A DNA stretch of 64,000 bases, taken from positions 62,001 through 126,000 of the forward strand of contig NZ_AYMP01000026.1 of NCBI RefSeq assembly GCF_000633515.1, read 5' to 3'. The position numbers and the translations under genes are program-made. Under the pieces are notes generated by a model. That model had not been told where the DNA came from. It ran no database searches and worked only from the letters and a program-made list of their open reading frames with translations. Shown piece by piece: positions 58,665 through 64,000 of this stretch. Every line of letters starts with the position of its first letter. The stretch's first letter is position 1. This DNA comes from Morganella morganii H1r. Lineage in GTDB: Bacteria; Pseudomonadota; Gammaproteobacteria; Enterobacterales; Enterobacteriaceae.

Positions 58665-60260
58665 ATGAATCAGATTACGGGCAGCGGCTCATCAGAAAAA
58701 TACCTGATGGCGCTGGATGCGGGAACAGGCAGTATCAGAGCCGTTATTTTTGATCTTCACGGCAATCAGGTGGCGGTCGGACAGGCGGAGTGGCGTCACA
58801 ATGAGCTGCCGGATGTACCGGGCTCGATGGAGTTTGATCTGCCGGTGAACTGGCAGCTGGCGTGTCACTGTATTGCGCTGGCGCTGAAAAATGCCGGTTT
58901 ACCCGCTTCAGCGATTGCCGGGGTGGCAGCCTGCTCGATGCGTGAAGGCATTGTGCTGTATGACCGCAACGGCGAACCGATCTGGGCCTGTGCCAACGTG
59001 GATGCGCGCTCAAGCCATGAAGTCAGTGAATTAAAAGAACTGTACGATAACACCTTTGAATATGATGTTTATCAGTGCTCCGGCCAGACCTTAGCCCTCG
59101 GCGCTATGCCGCGTCTGCTGTGGCTGGCACATCACCGGCCTGATATCTACCGTCAGGCGGGCACTCTCACCATGATCAGCGACTGGCTGGCCTGCAAACT
59201 GACCGGTGAGCTTGCCGTCGATCCCTCCAACGCCGGCACCACCGGGATGCTGGATCTGAAAACCCGTGACTGGCGGCCGGGGCTGCTGGAAATGGCCGGG
59301 CTGCGGGCGGATATTCTCTCTCCGGTTAAAGAAACCGGTACGGTTCTGGGCTATATCACAGCGAATGCCGCGAAAGAGTCCGGTCTGGCGGAAGGCACGC
59401 CGGTGGTGATGGGCGGCGGGGATGTTCAGCTGGGTTGTCTCGGGCTGGGTGTGGTCCGGGCAGGACAAACAGCAGTTCTCGGCGGCACGTTCTGGCAGCA
59501 GGTGGTAAATTTGCCTGCACCGGTCACTGATCCGGATATGAATACCCGCATCAACCCGCATGTTATCCCGGGGATGGTACAGGCAGAATCCATCAGTTTC
59601 TTTACCGGCCTGACTATGCGCTGGTTCCGTGATGCATTTTGCGCGGAAGAAAAAATTATTGCCGAACGCCTCGGTGTGGATACATACTCATTACTGGAAG
59701 ATATGGCGGCCCGTGTGCCTGCCGGCTCTCACGGTATTATGCCGATTTTCTCCGATGTGATGCGGTTTAAATCCTGGTATCACGCGGCGCCTTCCTTTAT
59801 TAACCTCTCCATTGATGCGGAAAAGAGTAACAAAGCCTCGCTGTTCCGTGCACTGGAGGAGAACGCCGCGATTGTTTCCTCCCTGAACCTCGATCTGATT
59901 GCAAAATTCAGTGGTGTGAAAGCGGATTCACTGGTGTTCGCCGGTGGTGGTTCGAAAGGTAAGCTGTGGAGCCAGATCCTGGCGGATGTTACCGGTGTGC
60001 CGGTACGGGTGCCGGTTGTCAAAGAAGCCACCGCACTGGGGTGTGCGATTGCCGCCGGAGCGGGTGTCGGGTTATATGATGATATGGTGACGGCGGGTGA
60101 GCGTCTGGTGCAGTGGCAGCATGAGTATCAGCCAAACCCGGCACACCGTGAAGTTTATGATAAAGCCAAACAGAACTGGCAGAAGGTGTATGCGGATCAG
60201 CTTTCGCTGGTGGATTCCGGCCTGACGACATCGATGTGGAAGGCACCGGGGTTGAAATAA
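58665..60260 (+). CDS. lsrK: Autoinducer-2 kinase LsrK
   Basis: LsrK phosphorylates imported AI-2 in the cytoplasm, trapping it and producing the LsrR inducer. The 531-residue protein is of the FGGY carbohydrate kinase family: [18 protein letters not shown] at the N-terminus, the ATP-binding GGTFWQQV, and [20 protein letters not shown] near the C-terminus. It begins 85 bases after lsrR. Confidence 0.96.
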   Translation: MNQITGSGSSEKYLMALDAGTGSIRAVIFDLHGNQVAVGQAEWRHNELPDVPGSMEFDLPVNWQLACHCIALALKNAGLPASAIAGVAACSMREGIVLYDRNGEPIWACANVDARSSHEVSELKELYDNTFEYDVYQCSGQTLALGAMPRLLWLAHHRPDIYRQAGTLTMISDWLACKLTGELAVDPSNAGTTGMLDLKTRDWRPGLLEMAGLRADILSPVKETGTVLGYITANAAKESGLAEGTPVVMGGGDVQLGCLGLGVVRAGQTAVLGGTFWQQVVNLPAPVTDPDMNTRINPHVIPGMVQAESISFFTGLTMRWFRDAFCAEEKIIAERLGVDTYSLLEDMAARVPAGSHGIMPIFSDVMRFKSWYHAAPSFINLSIDAEKSNKASLFRALEENAAIVSSLNLDLIAKFSGVKADSLVFAGGGSKGKLWSQILADVTGVPVRVPVVKEATALGCAIAAGAGVGLYDDMVTAGERLVQWQHEYQPNPAHREVYDKAKQNWQKVYADQLSLVDSGLTTSMWKAPGLK

Positions 60261-60314
60261 ATCCTCATTTCAGTAAAAAGCAGAGATACCGTGTGTCCGG
60301 GTAAACCTGCGATG

Positions 60315-60405
60315 ACGGGCAAAGGAAACGAAAAGCATGCGCGTCATGGATGACACGCCTGAGCGCATAGGGATGTGTTTACAGCGACTTTTCGTTTTTG
60401 CCCGT
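60315..60405. repeat. Complex palindromic intergenic element
   Basis: Outer arms ACGGGCAAAGGAAACGAAAAG without the GG (60315-60335) and CTTTTCGTTTTTGCCCGT (60388-60405) are inverted copies differing by a two- to three-base insertion. Inside are ATGCGC (60337-60342) / GCGCAT (60363-60368) and the tight hairpin GTCATGGATGAC. The size of about 90 bases and nested symmetry look like a non-autonomous intergenic repeat (MITE or REP-like). I see no second copy in this window. Confidence 0.65.
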
Positions 60406-60452
60406 TATCAGCAGAGACACTGAATTAACAGAGATCTCTGCTTTCTCAACAC

Positions 60453-60797
60453 TCAGACTGCCGCGATCACTTTGATTTCGACTTTATAATCCGGGTGCAT
60501 CAGTGCCGCTTCCACGGTGCAGCGCACCGGCGCACTGCCTTTCGCGACCCATGCATCCCAGGCGGTATTCATACCGGCAAAATCGGCTTTGTCTGCGAGG
60601 AAAATGGTCGCATCGAGGATTTTACTTTTATCTGAACCGGCGCGGGCCAGAATTTTATCGATCGCGTGCAGGGCACTGGTGGTCTGGGCAGTAATATCGC
60701 CGCTCAGATCTTCCGGAACACTGGTGTAATAAACGGTGTTGTTGTGTACAACCGCTTCAGACCAGCGGTCTTCCGGATCAATTCGCTGAATTGTCAT
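60453..60797 (-). CDS. yoaB: RidA family protein YoaB
   Basis: A 114-residue RidA/YjgF-family protein matching E. coli YoaB, with MTIQRIDPEDRWSEAVVHNNTVYYT, ILDATIFLADKADFAGMNTAWDAWV and the arginine of PVRCTVEAALMHP that defines the deaminase-type active cleft. RidA relatives hydrolyse reactive enamine/imine intermediates. I chose ATG 60797, the family start, over an upstream ATG 19 codons away that would run through the LexA box. It is divergent from yoaA. Confidence 0.94.
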   Translation of the reverse strand: MTIQRIDPEDRWSEAVVHNNTVYYTSVPEDLSGDITAQTTSALHAIDKILARAGSDKSKILDATIFLADKADFAGMNTAWDAWVAKGSAPVRCTVEAALMHPDYKVEIKVIAAV

Positions 60798-60805
60798 TCT
60801 CTCTC

Positions 60806-60821
60806 CTGTAAATATATCCAG
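60806..60821 (+). promoter_or_regulatory. LexA (SOS) box between yoaB and yoaA
   Basis: CTGTAAATATATCCAG fits CTG-N10-CAG and differs from the ideal CTGTATATATATACAG at two positions. It lies 77 bases before the yoaA start and 9 before yoaB. In E. coli yoaA is an SOS gene, so this box is expected to control it. Confidence 0.85.
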
Positions 60822-60897
60822 TTTCTTACACGGCAAGGTGGTGCTATTGCTCAACCCTTGGCATAATTAGCGCCTATTTTGTCAGAAGAGAACACGC

Positions 60898-62823
60898 GTG
60901 TCAGACGATTTTGCAAAAAACGGCCGCTTAGCCCGTGTCATTCCCGGTTTTCAGCCGAGGGAAGCCCAGGTCACCATGTCGGCGGCGATCAGCCGGATAA
61001 TTGAAACGCAGGGACAACTGGTGGCGGAAGCCGGGACCGGGACCGGCAAAACCTTTGCCTATCTGGTGCCCGCATTGCGTGCCGGAAAGAAAACCATTAT
61101 TTCCACAGGCTCCAAAGCGTTGCAGGATCAGCTCTATAACCGCGATCTCCCCACCATTGTTCAGGCACTGGATTATGACGGCAGGGTGGCGCTGCTCAAA
61201 GGGCGCTCGAACTATCTCTGTCTGGAGCGGCTGGAGCAGCAGACTCTCGGCGATATCAATATGGAGCCGGAAACCCTCACGCAGATAGTGGCGGCGCGGC
61301 GCTGGGCAACGGCGACTGAGCTGGGAGATATCACCACCTGTCACGATATTCCGGAAGACAGCCCGGTCTGGCCGCTGATCACCAGTACCAACGATAACTG
61401 CCTCGGCAGCGACTGTCCGCAGTATAAAGAATGCTTTGTACTGAAAGCCCGGCGCAAGGCACTGGAAGCGGACGTGGTGGTGGTCAACCATCATCTGTTT
61501 ATGGCGGATCGCGTGGTGAAAGACACCGGTTTCGGTGAGCTTATCCCGGAAGCGGATGTGATTATTTTCGATGAGGCGCATCAGATCCCGGATATTGCCA
61601 GTCAGTATTTCGGTCAGCAACTCAGCAGCCGTCAGTTATTTGATCTCACCCGCGATATCACATTAGCCTACCGCAGCGAGCTGCGCGACCAGGCGCAGCT
61701 GCAGAAATGTGCGGATCGCCTGACCATGAGTGTACAGGATTTCCGGCTGGCACTCGGTGATACCGGTTTTCGCGGTAATCTGCGGGAATTGCTGGCACAG
61801 CCGCAGTTTCAGCGGGCGCTCACATTGCTTGATGATGCGCTGGAACTTTGTTATGACGTAATGAAACTCTCCCTTGGCCGTTCCGCCATGCTGGATGCGG
61901 CGTTTGAACGGGCGACCCTGTACCGCAACCGGCTCAAACGGCTGAAAGATGTTTCCATCCCCGGTTACAGTTACTGGTTTGAAAGCTATGGCCGTCATTT
62001 CCTGCTGGCACTGACACCGCTGACCGTGGAAGACAAATTCCGCGAAATGATGAGCAGTCAGAAAATGGCGTGGGTATTTACATCCGCGACACTGTCGGTG
62101 AATGATGATCTGCATCATTTTACCCGCCGCCTCGGGCTGGATAACGCTGAAACCCTGATCCTGCCGAGCCCGTTTAATTATCAGGAACAGACGCTGCTCT
62201 GTGTGCCGCGTTTTCTGCCGTCCCCGAATCAGTACGGTGCGGCAAAACAGCTGGCGGAACAACTGCGTCCGCTGATCAACCATAACCGTGGCCGCTGTTT
62301 CTTTTTATGCACCTCACACCAGATGATGCGCGATCTCGCCGCCGAATTCCGCCGGTCACTGACACTGCCGGTACTGGTGCAGGGAGAAACCAGTAAAACA
62401 CAGCTGCTCCGTGATTTTATCTCCTCCGGTAATGCCTTACTGGTGGCTACCGCCAGTTTCTGGGAAGGGGTGGATGTGCGGGGTGATGCACTGACCTGTG
62501 TCATCATCGACAAACTGCCGTTTACCGCACCGGATGATCCGCTGCTGAAAGCCCGCATGGAAGATTGTCAGGTACGCGGCGGTGATCCGTTCCGTGATGT
62601 TCAGATCCCGGATGCGGTGATCAGCCTTAAACAGGGGGTCGGGCGGCTTATCCGTGATACGGAGGATTACGGTGTGATTGTGATCTGCGATAACCGGATT
62701 GTCATGCGGCCTTACGGGGAAATCTTCCTGAAAAGTCTGTCGCCGTCGCCGCGGACCCGCTCACTGACCAAAGCCGCGGAATTTCTGGCAGCACGGCAGT
62801 CACAGCGCCGCACAGCGGAATAA
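60898..62823 (+). CDS. yoaA: ATP-dependent DNA helicase YoaA (DinG/XPD family)
   Basis: YoaA is a 5'-3' iron-sulfur helicase that in E. coli helps relieve replication blocks together with the HolC (chi) subunit. The 641-residue protein has Walker A EAGTGTGKTFAYL, four cysteines of the 4Fe-4S domain (TTCHDI, NDNCLGSDCPQYKECF), DEAH box IIFDEAHQIPD, and C-terminal SFWEGVDVRGD and QGVGRLIR. The start is GTG 60898. An SOS box lies upstream. Confidence 0.95.
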   Translation: MSDDFAKNGRLARVIPGFQPREAQVTMSAAISRIIETQGQLVAEAGTGTGKTFAYLVPALRAGKKTIISTGSKALQDQLYNRDLPTIVQALDYDGRVALLKGRSNYLCLERLEQQTLGDINMEPETLTQIVAARRWATATELGDITTCHDIPEDSPVWPLITSTNDNCLGSDCPQYKECFVLKARRKALEADVVVVNHHLFMADRVVKDTGFGELIPEADVIIFDEAHQIPDIASQYFGQQLSSRQLFDLTRDITLAYRSELRDQAQLQKCADRLTMSVQDFRLALGDTGFRGNLRELLAQPQFQRALTLLDDALELCYDVMKLSLGRSAMLDAAFERATLYRNRLKRLKDVSIPGYSYWFESYGRHFLLALTPLTVEDKFREMMSSQKMAWVFTSATLSVNDDLHHFTRRLGLDNAETLILPSPFNYQEQTLLCVPRFLPSPNQYGAAKQLAEQLRPLINHNRGRCFFLCTSHQMMRDLAAEFRRSLTLPVLVQGETSKTQLLRDFISSGNALLVATASFWEGVDVRGDALTCVIIDKLPFTAPDDPLLKARMEDCQVRGGDPFRDVQIPDAVISLKQGVGRLIRDTEDYGVIVICDNRIVMRPYGEIFLKSLSPSPRTRSLTKAAEFLAARQSQRRTAE

Positions 62824-62907
62824 CACTGAATCAGTTTCGCAATAAAAGTCACTGTTACTATGATTTTTTTGTTACCATAAACCTTATTTATTTGCCGGAG
62901 TTATGGC

Positions 62908-63609
62908 ATGTCCAGCCGAATTTTAGCCTTAGATACAGCAACAGAAGCCTGTTCTGTTGCACTTTACAACAATGGTGAAATCACCGCCGATTTTGCCGTC
63001 ACCCCCCGCGAACACACACAGCGCATTCTGCCGATGGTGCAGGCAGTGCTGGCACAGCAGAGTCTCTCTCTCCGTGATCTTGATGCACTGGCTTTTGGTC
63101 AGGGGCCGGGCAGCTTTACCGGCGTGCGGATTGGTGTCGGCATCGCCCAGGGTCTGGCGCTGGGCGCTGAACTGCCGATGATCGGTGTCTCATCACTGGA
63201 AACCATGGCGGAAGGGGTTTTCCGTACCACCGGGCTCGCCCGTGTGCTGGTTGCCATTGATGCCCGGATGGATGAAGTGTACTGCGCAGCGTATGTCCGT
63301 GATGAGCAGGGCATCTTCCGGCAGGAACTGGCGGAAGCGGTGCTGAAACCGGCAGATTTTGTCACGCGCTGTGCCGCACTCACCGGCGAATGGGGTCTGG
63401 CCGGTACCGGCTGGGCCGCGTATCCGCAGATGCAGGAAACGCTGACCCTCAGCACACAAATGACAGAAATTACGCTGCCGCATGCACAGGATATGCTGCC
63501 GCCTGCACTGAATGCACTGAGCTGCGGGGAAACGTCTGCCCCTGAATCGGCGGAGCCGGTGTATCTGCGCAACGAAGTGACCTGGAAGAAATTACCGGGC
63601 CGGGAATAA
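62908..63609 (+). CDS. tsaB: tRNA t6A biosynthesis protein TsaB
   Basis: TsaB is the scaffold partner of TsaD, TsaE and TsaC in making N6-threonylcarbamoyl adenosine at tRNA position 37. The 233-residue protein of the ASKHA fold begins [20 protein letters not shown] and has [22 protein letters not shown]. It follows yoaA by 84 bases, the E. coli order (yoaA-yeaZ-yeaY). Confidence 0.96.
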   Translation: MSSRILALDTATEACSVALYNNGEITADFAVTPREHTQRILPMVQAVLAQQSLSLRDLDALAFGQGPGSFTGVRIGVGIAQGLALGAELPMIGVSSLETMAEGVFRTTGLARVLVAIDARMDEVYCAAYVRDEQGIFRQELAEAVLKPADFVTRCAALTGEWGLAGTGWAAYPQMQETLTLSTQMTEITLPHAQDMLPPALNALSCGETSAPESAEPVYLRNEVTWKKLPGRE

Positions 63610-63694
63610 CGTAAAAAAATAGCCTGTGTCAATTGTTGAACCGGCAATCATCAGCCACAATAAATAAATACTATCCGTCACAGGAGCTCATATC

Positions 63695-64000
63695 ATGATG
63701 AATCGCTTACGGAGCAGTCTGAAGTATGGTGTTGTGATTATATCTCTGGCGCTGACCGGCTGCGCCACAATCCCGGAGTCTATTAAAGGCAGCGGCACCA
63801 CGATGCTGACGGATTTTCAGGCCGTTCAGAAAGCGCCGCAGGCCTATAAAGGAATGGAGGCGCGTTTCGGCGGGCGGGTGCTCAGCGTGCAGAATCAGCC
63901 CGATATGACACAGCTGGAAATCGCGGTGATGCCGCTTGACAGTATCGGTGCGCCATTCCTCGGTTCAACTATCACCGGCCGGATGTATGCCCGGATCAAC
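63695..64000 (+). CDS. Slp family outer-membrane lipoprotein, 5' part (partial)
   Basis: The first 102 codons of a lipoprotein gene that leaves the window. The signal peptide ends in the lipobox LTGC (VVIISLALTGCATIPESIKG), and AYKGMEARFGGRVLSVQNQPDMTQLEI resembles Slp family proteins. Its place after tsaB matches E. coli yeaY, a Slp homologue. AGGAG at 63682-63686 lies 8 bases before ATG 63695; ATG 63698 is an alternative. Confidence 0.88.
   Translation, partial: MMNRLRSSLKYGVVIISLALTGCATIPESIKGSGTTMLTDFQAVQKAPQAYKGMEARFGGRVLSVQNQPDMTQLEIAVMPLDSIGAPFLGSTITGRMYARIN

Overview
The window reads as a chromosomal segment of an enterobacterial (Enterobacterales) genome. Almost every core gene has a close Escherichia coli counterpart in recognisable small clusters, but the clusters are arranged differently and some usual members are absent (no sirB2 between prmC and sirB1, no ycdX between ghrA and ycdY, no yceH after rimJ, no yebB between ruvC and ruvA). 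Base composition, wording of the proteins and these absences suggest the Morganellaceae, most likely Morganella. That genus call is an inference from memory, not a database result.

Layout. 1-3.5 kb: prfA end, prmC, sirB1, kdsA and the radical-SAM gene yhcC. 3.5-6.1 kb (minus): a small membrane methyltransferase-like protein, the SulP transporter dauA and tRNA-Ser(GGA). 6.5-14 kb: ghrA, ycdY, a CitMHS citrate transporter, yceB, mdtH, rimJ and murJ. 14-15.8 kb: an accessory pair, an ATPase-like remnant or pseudo-enzyme and an 11-repeat LRR protein. 15.9-32 kb: housekeeping block argS, yecM, cutC, cmoB/cmoA, yecN, aspS, nudB, yebC, ruvC, ruvAB (LexA box), a glutamine amidotransferase, znuBC/znuA (Zur box), mepM and lpxM. 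33.7-37.8 kb: one very AT-rich 1344-codon gene lies between the convergent lpxM and pykA. 37.9-47.3 kb: pykA, hexR, zwf (two HexR boxes), an MdtU-like leader peptide with mdtJI, hprRS and msrPQ. 47.4-51.3 kb: a secreted YD-like protein and an S-pyocin-type bacteriocin with its immunity gene. 51.4-60.3 kb: the complete AI-2 system lsrACDBFG (minus) and lsrRK (plus). 60.3-64 kb: a palindromic repeat, yoaB, yoaA (LexA box between them), tsaB and the start of a slp-type lipoprotein gene.

The most interesting unit is the gene at 33741-37775. It encodes an N-terminal NACHT/STAND-like NTPase (Walker A and B visible), a long helical middle with a four-cysteine cluster, and a C-terminal D-x16-E-x-K motif like that of PD-(D/E)XK nucleases. 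Composition, size, solitary position between convergent housekeeping genes and this architecture all fit a single-gene anti-phage defence NTPase-nuclease, but with the nuclease at the C-terminus rather than the N-terminus as in Avs proteins. The second is the bacteriocin: its well-placed ATG with a strong ribosome binding site enters the toxin frame only through a -1 shift at an A AAA AAC heptamer (48480-48486). This is either programmed frameshifting, a phase-variable A-tract, or a one-base sequence error.

The genes group into working systems: lipid A and Kdo synthesis (kdsA, lpxM), peptidoglycan (murJ, mepM), tRNA wobble and t6A modification (cmoA/B, tsaB), recombination and repair (ruvABC, yoaA), zinc uptake (znuABC), glycolysis and pentose phosphate flux under HexR (pykA, zwf), periplasmic methionine-sulfoxide repair (hprRS-msrPQ), and quorum-signal recycling (lsr).
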